Translations under genes and position numbers: made by a program
The notes under the pieces: generated by a model
Seen by the model: the letters and a program-made list of their open reading frames with translations, nothing else
What the model was told of the DNA's origin: nothing
Databases searched by the model: none
Assembly (NCBI GenBank): GCA_903843235.1
Contig: CAIMOW010000004.1
Location: 1 to 39,349, forward strand
From: an uncultured beta proteobacterium
GTDB lineage: Bacteria; Pseudomonadota; Gammaproteobacteria; Burkholderiales; Burkholderiaceae
DNA length: 39,349 nucleotides
Direction: 5' to 3'
Shown here: piece by piece, positions 11,221-20,916 of the stretch
Layout: each line of letters opens with the position of its first letter
How positions within the stretch are numbered: the stretch's first letter is position 1

Positions 11221-12404
11221 AGTCTATTTCTGCCTCTAAGGCCTTGAAGATCTTCAAGAACATATCCTGGTAGTAGATCATTTAGCTTCTTTGAAAAAGC
11301 AAACGCTTTAAATAGTTCGCCCATCTCTGCTTCCGAAAGTAATTTCTGCAACGAGTTAGAGATTGGCAGGAAAATTTCTGGATTTCTCGGGTCACCAATT
11401 TCTAGGGCGATATCTCCGATGCCAGCGTCAAGCAAAAAAGCCGCTTGATTGGTCAGGTAGACGTCATCGACATTCTCTGCAAGTGCACTGCGGGCAATTT
11501 GTGCCCACTCTACGTGGGTTGTTAAATCACATAAGCCTGGTAAGTAAAAAGGATCTTGAATAGCATGATGACGATGATGCGCCATCAAAGTGCCTTCAAT
11601 TCTTTGTGGGTGGTAGTACTCTCTCTCTGGAAACCCATAATCAAACGTGAGAAATAAACCGGCATCTAATTGTTTTGCAATCTGCCGAATCCAAGCATTT
11701 GCTTGAGGGTGCAATTCAGTGACATATCCTTCTGAGAAATTTCCAGTCAGAAGACTCTCTGGCAGTAAGACCTGCTCAACGGGCCTACCTACTTTCCAAA
11801 TACATTTTTCATCGGCAAGACTTACCCCATACCAATGCCAAAATCCATTTCGGTAAATGATGGCATCACAGGGAATTGCATCAATCACTTCGTTGGCGAG
11901 AATGACGCCTTTAAAGTTGCTCGGTAGCAAGCTAAGCCAAGAGCATTTTGTGGAGAGCTCGAGCTCTGTCGCAAGCTTATGAAGGCATTCCTGCTGTCTT
12001 TGGGCGAGATCTGGTGAGATCTCAATGATGTCGTAGCTATCTAGCTGGAAACCAAGGTCGTTTAGTCGACTCAGAATCGATTTGGCTAACTTGCCGGTGC
12101 CTGCGCCAAACTCCAGAATCTTGGCTGGAAGGCCTTGAGCTTTGAGCCCCCCCAGGACCGGGAGGATGGTTGAAACAATCGCTGCCCCAAATAGAGGGCT
12201 TAGTTCAGGGGCAGTTGTGAAGTCTCCACCAGCACCTAGTTTATGGGCCCCAGCACTGTAATAGCCCATTCCAGGCTCATATAAGACCATTTCCATATAG
12301 CGAGAAAAGGGAACCCAGCCACCTTGGGAGTCGATTTCAGTGGCAATTTTGCTGCTAAGGAGCTTGCTATGCTCCGTTTCAAGGCTGGTCAAGGTAATAT
12401 CCAT
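11217..12404 (-). CDS. MidA/NDUFAF7-family SAM-dependent methyltransferase
   Basis: [52 protein letters not shown]. Confidence 0.88.
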   Translation of the reverse strand: MDITLTSLETEHSKLLSSKIATEIDSQGGWVPFSRYMEMVLYEPGMGYYSAGAHKLGAGGDFTTAPELSPLFGAAIVSTILPVLGGLKAQGLPAKILEFGAGTGKLAKSILSRLNDLGFQLDSYDIIEISPDLAQRQQECLHKLATELELSTKCSWLSLLPSNFKGVILANEVIDAIPCDAIIYRNGFWHWYGVSLADEKCIWKVGRPVEQVLLPESLLTGNFSEGYVTELHPQANAWIRQIAKQLDAGLFLTFDYGFPEREYYHPQRIEGTLMAHHRHHAIQDPFYLPGLCDLTTHVEWAQIARSALAENVDDVYLTNQAAFLLDAGIGDIALEIGDPRNPEIFLPISNSLQKLLSEAEMGELFKAFAFSKKLNDLLPGYVLEDLQGLRGRNRL

Positions 12405-12429
12405 AACTCGCTAGTCTAAGAGAATTTAA

Positions 12430-13245
12430 TTGAACCCTAGTTCAACTTCCCCACCCCAGCAAAATAAAGCGGTTTTAGTGACCGGCGCGGCTAAGCGCCT
12501 GGGTCGTGAAATTGCTTTGCAGTTTGCCCGTCAGGGGTGGGATGTTGCTATTCATTATGGGCGATCTGAGGCTGAAGCCCAGGAGACTGTGGGTCAGATT
12601 AAGAAACTAGGGCGAACTGCCCTGGCATTCCAAGCTGATTTGGCAAATGAAGCAGACGTCAAAGCGCTCTTTGCTGCAGTGGCGACTCAATTTGATAGCC
12701 TGCGTTGCCTAGTGAATAACGCATCTATTTTTGAGTACGACCGCGCTAACTCCGATTCCAAGCTAACTGGTAAAAGTTTGCAAGAACATATGCAAGTGAA
12801 TGTAACCGCACCAATCCTATTGGCCCAGTTGATGTTTGAAGCGCAAAAAAATAGTGTAAAAAATAGCGATGACGAATCACAGCCTTCAGTCATTCAGTTG
12901 CTCGATCAGAAACTTATTAATCTCAATCCTGATTACTTGTCATACACCTTATCTAAGGCCGCATTGCTGACCTCAGTTGAAGTCTTGGCTATGGACTTTG
13001 CACCTTACTTACGTGTAGTCGGTTTAGCCCCAGGAATTTCTCTTCTATCGGGCGATCAAACACAAGCGGGCTTTTCAAAAGCGCATCAGATGACGCCCTT
13101 AGGAAAATCATCCACGCCCGTTGATATTGCAAAGGCCGCTGTATTTCTAGCAGAGGCAAGCGCGATCACCGGCACCACTTTGTATGTCGATGGCGGTCAG
13201 CATCTTTTATCTTCATCACGCGATGTGATGTTTAAAACACATTAA
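12430..13245 (+). CDS. Short-chain dehydrogenase/reductase, pteridine/dihydromonapterin reductase-like
   Basis: VLVTGAAKRLGREIALQFA; SYTLSKAALL; adjacent to folB; likely TTG start. Confidence 0.8.
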   Translation: MNPSSTSPPQQNKAVLVTGAAKRLGREIALQFARQGWDVAIHYGRSEAEAQETVGQIKKLGRTALAFQADLANEADVKALFAAVATQFDSLRCLVNNASIFEYDRANSDSKLTGKSLQEHMQVNVTAPILLAQLMFEAQKNSVKNSDDESQPSVIQLLDQKLINLNPDYLSYTLSKAALLTSVEVLAMDFAPYLRVVGLAPGISLLSGDQTQAGFSKAHQMTPLGKSSTPVDIAKAAVFLAEASAITGTTLYVDGGQHLLSSSRDVMFKTH

Positions 13246-13259
13246 TAAAGTAACTATTT

Positions 13260-13655
13260 ATGCACGCTATTCTTTCTCATCCTGCTTTGGCTGACTGTCG
13301 TCGTTTGTTCTTGCGCGACTATGAGATCTATATCAATATCGGGGTACATGATTTTGAGAAGAAGGCAGAACAACGCGTGATTCTAAATGTAGATTTATAT
13401 ATTCCGCTGGCAATGAATACGCCAACCCATGATCAGCTAGATGAAGTGGTTGATTATGATTTTATGCGGGAAACCATTAAAGCTCGGGCTTCACAGGGGC
13501 ATATTCATTTACAAGAAACATTTTGTGATGACATCGTGATGGCAATGTTGGCCCATCCAAAAGTATTGGCTGCGCGTGTTAGTACTGCTAAGCCTGATGT
13601 ATATCCAGACTGCCATTCGGTGGGTGTTGAAGTATTCCGGATGAAGCAAATTTAA
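13260..13655 (+). CDS. folB: Dihydroneopterin aldolase
   Basis: [44 protein letters not shown]. Confidence 0.88.
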   Translation: MHAILSHPALADCRRLFLRDYEIYINIGVHDFEKKAEQRVILNVDLYIPLAMNTPTHDQLDEVVDYDFMRETIKARASQGHIHLQETFCDDIVMAMLAHPKVLAARVSTAKPDVYPDCHSVGVEVFRMKQI

Positions 13656-13660
13656 GCCTT

Positions 13661-14569
13661 ATGACTGATATTCGTAAAACCGTCTTCGAAGAAAACAAAC
13701 TCGAAAAGAAATTATGTCGTTTGGTCGGCCAGGCGATTGGTGATTTTGGCATGATCGAAGATGGCGACAAAGTAATGGTCTGCGTATCTGGTGGTAAAGA
13801 TAGCTATGCCATGCTTGATATTCTGATGAAGCTGCGTGAACGCGCACCAATCCATTTTGAAATTGTGGTGGTCAACTTAGATCAGAAGCAGCCAAATTTC
13901 CCCGCAGATATTTTGCCGAATTATTTGAAGAACTTGGGTGTTCAGTTTCATATTGAAAACCAAGATACTTACAGCATTGTTAAGCGCGTTATTCCAGAAG
14001 GTAAAACCACTTGTGGATTATGTTCACGTTTGCGTCGTGGCATTTTGTATCGTGTCGCCGATGAGTTGGGCGCTACAAAGATTGCCCTAGGTCATCATCG
14101 CGATGACATCTTGGAGACGCTGTTGTTGAATATGTTCTTTGCAGGCAAGCTTAAAGGCATGCCTCCGAAGTTGCGCTCTGATGACGGTAAACATATCGTC
14201 ATTCGTCCCTTGGCTTATGTACCAGAGAAATTTCTTGAGCGTTATGCTGCTGATATGAGTTTCCCCATCATCCCCTGCGATTTGTGTGGAAGTCAGCCTA
14301 ATTTACAGCGTGGCGCCATGAAGGAAATGCTGCGCGAGTGGGAAAAGAAGTATCCAGGCCGTGTTGAAAATCTCTTTCGCTCTATGCATCACATCGTGCC
14401 ATCACATTTAATGGATGGTGAAGCTTTTGATTTCCAGAATCTAGAAATCTCTACTGAGTTGTCTGGCATTGCTGCTAGATCATCTGGTGACAAGGCAATT
14501 GATGAGGCTGAATTAGATGAATTAGCCTGCGGCACCATGATTCAAGGGATTTATAATTCTTCTTTATGA
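13661..14569 (+). CDS. ttcA: tRNA 2-thiocytidine synthetase
   Basis: [18 protein letters not shown]-loop; [10 protein letters not shown] Cxx[13 protein letters not shown]. Confidence 0.95.
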   Translation: MTDIRKTVFEENKLEKKLCRLVGQAIGDFGMIEDGDKVMVCVSGGKDSYAMLDILMKLRERAPIHFEIVVVNLDQKQPNFPADILPNYLKNLGVQFHIENQDTYSIVKRVIPEGKTTCGLCSRLRRGILYRVADELGATKIALGHHRDDILETLLLNMFFAGKLKGMPPKLRSDDGKHIVIRPLAYVPEKFLERYAADMSFPIIPCDLCGSQPNLQRGAMKEMLREWEKKYPGRVENLFRSMHHIVPSHLMDGEAFDFQNLEISTELSGIAARSSGDKAIDEAELDELACGTMIQGIYNSSL

Positions 14570-16041
14570 ACATTGTCATTTTAGCTGCTGGGCAAGGAAA
14601 GAGGATGAAATCCGCCTTGCCAAAAGTGCTGCAAACCCTTGCTGGGAAGCCTCTTCTACAGCATGTGCTAACTACCGCATTGTCCTTGCAGGGCAAGCAA
14701 GCTAAAACGGGACCTATCATTGTCGTTGGGCATGGTGCGGCCGATGTAAAAGAATTTCTAGTAAATGCCAGCAAGGAAGATTCTGGATTTAGAAAGGTGA
14801 CGACGGTGCTGCAGGCGGAGCAAAAGGGAACGGGCCATGCTTTATTGCAGGCCTTGTCGAAACTAGATGTACAAGAGCCGACTTTGGTTCTCTATGGCGA
14901 TGTCCCCCTCACGAGCAAAAAGACCTTAGCGAAGCTAGCTAAATTGGCTGATGGTATTCGTGGTCAAGATTCTGCATTGGCCCTACTGACACAAGATCTG
15001 ACTAATCCTACTGGCTATGGCCGCATTGTTCGCGATGCTGATGGCTCGGTACGAGAGATTGTGGAAGAGAAAGATGCAACTTCTGAACAGAAGGCTATTA
15101 AAGAAATTAATACCGGCATCATGGTGCTGCCAACGAATTCATTGAAGAAATGGCTTAAGGCATTAAGTTCCAGTAATTCCCAAAGCGAGTATTACTTAAC
15201 TGATGTCATTGCAATGGCTGTTACAGCTGGCGTACCCATTCGTACGACGCAAGCAGATGAAGAGTTTGAAACTATCGGCGTTAATAGTCGTGATCAACTC
15301 GCTAGCTTGGAGCGCACCCATCAGCTCAGTATTGCTAATCAATTGATGGATGCTGGTGTCTCCCTGGCTGATCCTGCCCGCATCGATGTGCGCGGTACGC
15401 TTGAGTGTGGCACTGATGTCTTTATTGATGTGGGTTGTGTATTCGAAGGTTGCGTAACTTTAGCGGCTGGAACCAAGATTGGTCCTTACTGTGTCATCCG
15501 TAATAGCGTCATTGGTAAAAATGTTTCCATTCATGCGTTTAGTCATATTGACGGCGCCAAGGTTGGCAATCAATCTCTGATTGGTCCTTACGCGCGCTTA
15601 CGTCTAGGCGCTGATTTGGCGAATGATGTGCATATTGGCAACTTCGTAGAAGTGAAGAATAGCAAGATAGCTGCTAATAGCAAAGCGAATCATTTAGCTT
15701 ATGTTGGTGATTCCATCGTGGGCTCCAGAGTCAATATTGGCGCTGGCACGATTACTTGTAATTACGATGGCGTGAATAAGCATCAAACTATTATTGAAGA
15801 TGATGTCTTTATTGGCTCTGATACTCAGCTGGTCGCGCCGGTGCGTGTTGGCCGTGGAGCAACATTGGGGGCAGGTACAACGCTTACCAAAGATGCACCA
15901 CCGAATCAATTGACAGTTTCTAGAGTAAAGCAAATTTCTTTACCGTGGGAGCGCCCTGTGAAGCAAGAGAAAAAAATTGCAGTGAAAAAGACGACAACCA
16001 AGAAAGCCGTAGCCAAGAAGATCATAAAGGGTAAAAAATAA
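14566..16041 (+). CDS. glmU: Bifunctional UDP-GlcNAc pyrophosphorylase / GlcN-1-P acetyltransferase
   Basis: [19 protein letters not shown]; left-handed beta-helix hexapeptides; [17 protein letters not shown]; Lys-rich C-terminal tail. Confidence 0.96.
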   Translation: MNIVILAAGQGKRMKSALPKVLQTLAGKPLLQHVLTTALSLQGKQAKTGPIIVVGHGAADVKEFLVNASKEDSGFRKVTTVLQAEQKGTGHALLQALSKLDVQEPTLVLYGDVPLTSKKTLAKLAKLADGIRGQDSALALLTQDLTNPTGYGRIVRDADGSVREIVEEKDATSEQKAIKEINTGIMVLPTNSLKKWLKALSSSNSQSEYYLTDVIAMAVTAGVPIRTTQADEEFETIGVNSRDQLASLERTHQLSIANQLMDAGVSLADPARIDVRGTLECGTDVFIDVGCVFEGCVTLAAGTKIGPYCVIRNSVIGKNVSIHAFSHIDGAKVGNQSLIGPYARLRLGADLANDVHIGNFVEVKNSKIAANSKANHLAYVGDSIVGSRVNIGAGTITCNYDGVNKHQTIIEDDVFIGSDTQLVAPVRVGRGATLGAGTTLTKDAPPNQLTVSRVKQISLPWERPVKQEKKIAVKKTTTKKAVAKKIIKGKK

Positions 16042-17873
16042 TGTGCGGAATTGTTGGCGCTATTTCCTATACAAACATTGTTGATGTTTTAGTTGAGGGC
16101 TTACGTCGCCTGGAGTATCGTGGTTATGATTCTTGTGGTTTTGCAGTGATCAATAGCGGCGATGCTCAGCATCGCATTGAAAGAGCTCGCACTACAGCGC
16201 GCGTTGCAGAATTAGCGGAGCAGGGCAAAGATTTTCATGGAACGCTCGGGATTGCTCATACTCGTTGGGCTACACATGGCAAGCCAGATACCCAAAATGC
16301 CCACCCTCATATTTCTAATAGCTTGATTGCAGTTGTTCACAATGGCATCATTGAGAACTACGAATCACTTCGTGCGGAGTTAAAAGCGGCTGGTTATGTG
16401 TTTAGCTCAGAGACTGATACGGAAGTGATTGCCCATTTAGTGCATCAACAATATTTAGCAAGTGGCCAAAAAGATTTGGCGGCATCCGTAAGGGCTGTAC
16501 TGCCTAAGTTGCATGGTGCGTATGCCATTGGGGTGATTGCACAAGACAGACCTGAGTTATTGGTTGGCGCTCGAGCTGGCTCTCCTTTGGTTGTGGCGCT
16601 AGGCGATCAAGAAAACTTTTTAGCTTCAGATGCCTTGGCATTGGCGGGTAGAGCTCACTCTATGATGTATTTGGAGGAAGGCGATGTTGCAACCCTTAAA
16701 GCAGGCGCAGTAGAAATTATTGATCAAGCTGGTAAAACCGTGCAGCGTGAGAGCAAGGCAATGCCTGCTCAATCAGAGGCTGTTGATTTGGGCCCATATC
16801 AGCACTACATGCAAAAAGAAATCTTTGAGCAGCCTAGAGCGATTGGCGATACTCTTGCGAATATTGCGGAATTTGGTCCAGAACTCTTTGATGCCAGCCT
16901 AGAAGATTGGAAGTCTTTTGATCAGATTTTGATTCTGGCTTGCGGTACCAGTTATTACTCTGCTTGTGTTGCCAAGTATTGGTTGGAAGATATTGCCGGC
17001 ATTCCGACACAAGTTGAGATTGCTAGTGAGTACCGTTATCGCAACACTGTTTCAAATCCCAATACCCTCATCGTAGTAGTTTCTCAATCTGGTGAGACTG
17101 CAGATACCTTGGCAGCATTGCGTCATGCCAAGAGCTTGGGTCATCGTTTTACCTTAGCCATTTGCAATGTGGCTAGTAGCGCAATGGTTCGTGAAACTGC
17201 TTGGCACTTTTTGACTAAGGCAGGCGCCGAGATTGGCGTTGCCTCTACAAAAGCATTTACTACTCAATTGCTAGCTCTTTACATATTAGCGGTTTCTATT
17301 GCCAAGCGTGCTGGCAAGATTTCTGCTGAAAAAGAAAAAGAGCTGTTACGCGAGTTGCGCCATCTACCAAAAGCACTTCATGCGGTTTTAGCGCTAGAGC
17401 CACAGATCATTGCTTGGAGTGAGGCATTCTCTAAATGCGAAAACGCTTTGTTCTTGGGGCGTGGATTGCACTACCCAATTGCATTAGAGGGTGCTCTCAA
17501 ACTTAAAGAGATTTCGTATATTCATGCTGAAGCTTATCCTGCTGGAGAGTTAAAGCATGGCCCACTCGCATTGGTGACAGATAAGATGCCGGTGGTTACT
17601 GTTGCTCCAAATGACATCTTATTGGAAAAACTCAAATCCAATATGCAAGAAGTTAAAGCACGTGGCGGCAAGCTTTATGTCTTTGCCGACCAAGATACAG
17701 AGATAGTCAGCAGCGAGGGCATCAACGTGATTCGTTTGCCAGAGCACTATGGTAACCTTTCCCCAATTTTGCACGTGGTTCCGCTGCAACTGTTGGCGTA
17801 TCACACAGCCTGCGCTAGAGGAACTGACGTAGATAAGCCAAGAAATTTGGCGAAGAGCGTTACGGTGGAGTAA
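16041..17873 (+). CDS. glmS: Glutamine-fructose-6-phosphate aminotransferase
   Basis: [23 protein letters not shown]-terminus [13 protein letters not shown]. Confidence 0.98.
   Translation: MCGIVGAISYTNIVDVLVEGLRRLEYRGYDSCGFAVINSGDAQHRIERARTTARVAELAEQGKDFHGTLGIAHTRWATHGKPDTQNAHPHISNSLIAVVHNGIIENYESLRAELKAAGYVFSSETDTEVIAHLVHQQYLASGQKDLAASVRAVLPKLHGAYAIGVIAQDRPELLVGARAGSPLVVALGDQENFLASDALALAGRAHSMMYLEEGDVATLKAGAVEIIDQAGKTVQRESKAMPAQSEAVDLGPYQHYMQKEIFEQPRAIGDTLANIAEFGPELFDASLEDWKSFDQILILACGTSYYSACVAKYWLEDIAGIPTQVEIASEYRYRNTVSNPNTLIVVVSQSGETADTLAALRHAKSLGHRFTLAICNVASSAMVRETAWHFLTKAGAEIGVASTKAFTTQLLALYILAVSIAKRAGKISAEKEKELLRELRHLPKALHAVLALEPQIIAWSEAFSKCENALFLGRGLHYPIALEGALKLKEISYIHAEAYPAGELKHGPLALVTDKMPVVTVAPNDILLEKLKSNMQEVKARGGKLYVFADQDTEIVSSEGINVIRLPEHYGNLSPILHVVPLQLLAYHTACARGTDVDKPRNLAKSVTVE
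17858..17873 (+). repeat. Left att-like direct repeat (3' end of glmS)
   Basis: CGTTACGGTGGAGTAA; 15/16 match to 31649-31664. Confidence 0.8.
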
Positions 17874-17887
17874 TTCCGTTAGGGGGT
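17874..17887 (+). repeat. Left terminal inverted repeat
   Basis: TTCCGTTAGGGGGT; reverse complement ACCCCCTAACGGAA matches 31629-31642 at 13/14. Confidence 0.7.
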
Positions 17888-17941
17888 AGTCTAACTACAA
17901 GGCTTACAGTCCGATTTAAGGTCGTTTTAAGGACTAAATCG

Positions 17942-18190
17942 TTGATGATTGGAGCTTATTCAGATTACCAAATCGAGCTATCAAATAAAGTCCTTTATTT
18001 AAGGGACTCTCTTAAGCTTACTTACAAGGCGATAGCAGAGTTTTTAATTGATAAGGGATATAGGTCGCCCCGAGGATATGATCTAAGCTCTGAGAGCGTA
18101 TTTTCAATCTACAAGAAGCGAAAAATACGAGATGTTAGATTACAGGCTCCGCCACAAATAAGGCTAGAGAATATCAAGATTATTAATTAG
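17942..18190 (+). CDS. Small HTH-like protein resembling the C-terminal DNA-binding part of serine recombinases
   Basis: LTYKAIAEFLIDKGYRSPRGYDLSSESVFSIYKKRK resembles the helix-turn-helix pattern of recombinase-domain proteins. Confidence 0.55.
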   Translation: MMIGAYSDYQIELSNKVLYLRDSLKLTYKAIAEFLIDKGYRSPRGYDLSSESVFSIYKKRKIRDVRLQAPPQIRLENIKIIN

Positions 18191-18193
18191 GCT

Positions 18194-18490
18194 TCACCAG
18201 CCCTTGATAGTAGGAGCTTGTGGGACTTGTCTTGGAGTGTTTAAGGTTGTATTTGGTGTAGTTTGAATAGGAGCTGTTGTCGTTCCTTGATATTGACCCT
18301 GAGGACTATAAAAGTTGGTTTGTCCGTTATCAGTTTGGAATGACTGAGTATTTTGACCATTGGCGTTATAAACATTAGTTACGCCTGAAGGACTAGTTTG
18401 TGAATAGCCTTTATATTCGCCACTAGGTCCATAAATGGCTTGAGAAAAAACACTAGTTGAGAAAAATAACAAAAATAATAGATATTTCAT
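18194..18490 (-). CDS. Small secreted protein with degenerate Y-x-x-x-G-Q/E repeats
   Basis: Signal peptide MKYLLFLLFFSTSVFSQA; YGPSGEYKGYS, VYNANGQNTQS, FYSPQGQYQGT repeats. Confidence 0.6.
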   Translation of the reverse strand: MKYLLFLLFFSTSVFSQAIYGPSGEYKGYSQTSPSGVTNVYNANGQNTQSFQTDNGQTNFYSPQGQYQGTTTAPIQTTPNTTLNTPRQVPQAPTIKGW

Positions 18491-18601
18491 AGCATTTAAG
18501 TATCCACCTTAGCCAATCTAATATCAACGAGAGTTTTAATGCGTTAAATAAGTAGGGTGGATTGCTACAAATCGGCTCATATGTAAGAATAGAGTTGTGC
18601 T

Positions 18602-18975
18602 GTTAAGGCGAGCTGTGTCACCCTTAACGACAGCCAGTAGTGTCAATAGTCGTACTGGCGGCTCACATTCACTTGGCTTTCTTTGTCACAGGAAGTCACA
18701 TTGTTTTGGCGGGAAGCGAGTCGCCTTCCTAAAATCCAGTAGCGTCTGTCCTCGTACTGGAGCCAATTTCTAATGCTAATATGTATATAGCTTCGTAAAC
18801 GGCTGGAGCGAGTCTTACTTAAATGTGAGCTTTCCAGATTGTCCTGCGAGGTTTTTTCATTTGTATTGCTACACAGCAAACTATTGATTACTATGTTTTG
18901 GTAGGCTTGTTCCCGTTTCGCACGTTGGGAAGGGCGGTAAGGAGCAATCCTTTGGCATTCTTCGCTCAAGCCTAC
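18602..18975. other. Noncoding hairpin-rich region (origin or structured-RNA candidate)
   Basis: At least five inverted repeats: 18602-18628, 18633-18659, 18712-18729, 18735-18761, 18901-18975; no convincing ORF. Confidence 0.6.
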
Positions 18976-19020
18976 GCCTCATTAAATCAAAAATTAATCA
19001 CCACAACAGCCTGTTTGCTA

Positions 19021-19209
19021 TTAGGGCTCTGGGAAATAGTGAACTCCTTGATATTCGATTGCTTCAGGGTTTCGATCAGCTTTTCCTTGCTGATAAACAT
19101 TCCCGACTTCTGTGCTTCCTTGATTAGTTGATTTGACATTCTTTTCTTCCTTTTTCTTTTTGGGTTTCTTGGCTTCTTCTTTTAGCCATTCCTTAAAACT
19201 AAGCATCAA
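19021..19209 (-). CDS. Small Lys-rich hypothetical protein
   Basis: 62 aa, start codon overlaps the stop of the RHH ORF; FKEWLKEEAKKPKKKKEEK. Confidence 0.45.
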   Translation of the reverse strand: MMLSFKEWLKEEAKKPKKKKEEKNVKSTNQGSTEVGNVYQQGKADRNPEAIEYQGVHYFPEP

Positions 19210-19400
19210 AACATCTCCTTTCGAGCCTTCTGAAAATTCTCCGAATTATTAAAGTGCTCGTTAAAAAACTTCTTTAAACAGTACCTAATTACTTCAGAGC
19301 GGTTGTAACCCAGTCTTTCACATAAACCATCAAACTTATTGATAAATTCATTAGTAGTTCGTATTCCTAACATTTGATTCCTACCGACCTTGTTGTTCAC
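19206..19400 (-). CDS. Putative ribbon-helix-helix (CopG/Arc-like) DNA-binding protein
   Basis: MLGIRTTNEFINKFDGLCERLGYNRSEVIRYCLKKFFNEHF: beta-strand plus two-helix RHH pattern. Confidence 0.6.
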   Translation of the reverse strand: MNNKVGRNQMLGIRTTNEFINKFDGLCERLGYNRSEVIRYCLKKFFNEHFNNSENFQKARKEMF

Positions 19401-19447
19401 TGAAAACCCCCTTTTTAGTGTTTTTTATATTTAGTCATTTTTTTACG

Positions 19448-20032
19448 TTAGCAAAACGAGAGGTCATTTATGTCCTTCCCCTTGTTCATATAGTTAACCC
19501 AAGAAAAAGCCTCATCAAGCCTGAGTGGTTCAATCTTGTATGTTGAAACTGTTGAAATTGAACGAAGATCTTTTGAAAGCCGTTTATCAAGCTCATTGGA
19601 TTGATGGTTATAGAGGCGATTGGCTAATGGAGCCTGAATAGCTATTAAGCCGTGTATATGATGAGGTGAATTAGAGCTAGGAATGGGCTTAAAGAAGCTC
19701 CCTTGTTCATATTCATATTGAGCGTAAGCGATAGGTAAAACCAAGTTCCATTTTGAACTAGATCTACTAAGCCTTTTCTTGATCTTGACCAGCACTCTTT
19801 TTCGATACTCATAGAGGGTTCTTAAACTCATCCCGTTGCTAGTCTCGTAAGGTATTAGATCTTTAAAAGTAACGGTAGTAGTAAAACAAGCCCACTCAAC
19901 AGAGTTAGTTACCCACTCTAATTCTTTGTAATTAAGATTCTTCTGCTGGTTATTGGATTTGGTAACTATCTCTTGACCATATCTTCTGTTGTATTCGGTA
20001 TTTGGTAAGTCTTCAATTCTTCTTATAAACAT
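19448..20032 (-). CDS. Putative HUH endonuclease / rolling-circle replication initiator
   Basis: Motif I-like FTTTVTF, motif II HHIHGLIAI (HUH), motif III NYMNKGKD (YxxK), in the expected order. Confidence 0.65.
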   Translation of the reverse strand: MFIRRIEDLPNTEYNRRYGQEIVTKSNNQQKNLNYKELEWVTNSVEWACFTTTVTFKDLIPYETSNGMSLRTLYEYRKRVLVKIKKRLSRSSSKWNLVLPIAYAQYEYEQGSFFKPIPSSNSPHHIHGLIAIQAPLANRLYNHQSNELDKRLSKDLRSISTVSTYKIEPLRLDEAFSWVNYMNKGKDINDLSFC

Positions 20033-20164
20033 AGTTCAGCTTTCTATAGGTGTAATGGGGCTTATCACTAATAAGGTCAATAAAAAAGGAGTCACAAACA
20101 AGGCGACTTTCACAGAGTTCACGGAAGGGTGAGACCACGCTTAGCGTTCGTAAAACTATTTAGT

Positions 20165-20191
20165 CAAAAAAAGACCTCCAACAGGAGGTCT
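20165..20191 (-). terminator. Intrinsic terminator downstream of the clamp operon
   Basis: Minus strand AGACCTCC-TGTT-GGAGGTCT-TTTTTT; perfect 8-bp stem and U-tract. Confidence 0.85.
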
Positions 20192-20209
20192 CATAAAATA
20201 TATTTCTAG

Positions 20210-20905
20210 TTAAATAGGGTTTTCAACAGCTACGAAATAGGTAGCCTTTTTCTTCTTACAAGAAAACTTAGATAACTTCTTGGTAGAAAAATAAACCATA
20301 TAGTCATCTTTAAGCAGGTTGAGCTTTTCAAGATTAATCATAAATTTGAAGACCTGAGATGAATCCCCAATCCTTACCCTTAAGACATTGTTTGCTAGGG
20401 TTCTAGATTCCTGAACTTGAGCAATGATTTCCTGACCGTTACCCTCAAAAACAAGATAGTTAAAGGAGGTAGTTTTAGCCTTTGTCTTGCTAGCCTTGTG
20501 ATCGGTCTTATTCATCACTTTGAAATACTTAATAATCTGCTCAAATTTTTCTGAGCTTAGTTCAAAAGAATATTCATATTCAGGTTGGACTAAAGGACGC
20601 TCAGGGACCTTCAATAAAGACTTATCAGTAAAAGCGAAGATCATTTCTGAATCTTGACCAATAATTGATAGGCTATTTTCAGCAAAGGTAATGGAGGGCT
20701 CCTTTAAGGAATTCATTCCGTTAACTACCTTAGATAAGTCGTAGATTCCTGCTTCCATTGGAATTTCATTGTCAAAGACTACTTCAGCCATTCTTGATTT
20801 ACTTTCATCAAAGGTACGCTGAATTGTTCCCTTATTAAATAGAAAGTTCTTGTTAATGACGGACATATTTTCAAGTAATTCAGTTGTTTGTTTTGTGATT
20901 TTCAT
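20210..20905 (-). CDS. Phage T4 gp45-like DNA polymerase sliding clamp
   Basis: MKITKQTTELLENMSVINKNFLFNKGTIQRT parallels T4 gp45 MKLSKDTTALLKNFATINSGIMLKSGQFIMTR (from memory); C-terminal FKFMINLEKLNLLKDDYMVYFSTKK...YFVAVE parallels FNFIINMANMKMQPGNYKLLLWAKGK...YVVALE. Confidence 0.8.
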   Translation of the reverse strand: MKITKQTTELLENMSVINKNFLFNKGTIQRTFDESKSRMAEVVFDNEIPMEAGIYDLSKVVNGMNSLKEPSITFAENSLSIIGQDSEMIFAFTDKSLLKVPERPLVQPEYEYSFELSSEKFEQIIKYFKVMNKTDHKASKTKAKTTSFNYLVFEGNGQEIIAQVQESRTLANNVLRVRIGDSSQVFKFMINLEKLNLLKDDYMVYFSTKKLSKFSCKKKKATYFVAVENPI

Positions 20906-20916
20906 AATTAAGTTCC

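Noticed and set aside
18643-19131. ORFs 18643-18969 (-) and 18898-19131 (+)
   Set aside because: Overlap each other and the hairpin region; compositionally implausible proteins with no recognisable domains.
20033-20164. Nick site (dso) just upstream of the HUH gene
   Set aside because: Only a short ACGC-TTA-GCGT hairpin (20137-20147) was seen; insufficient to call an origin.
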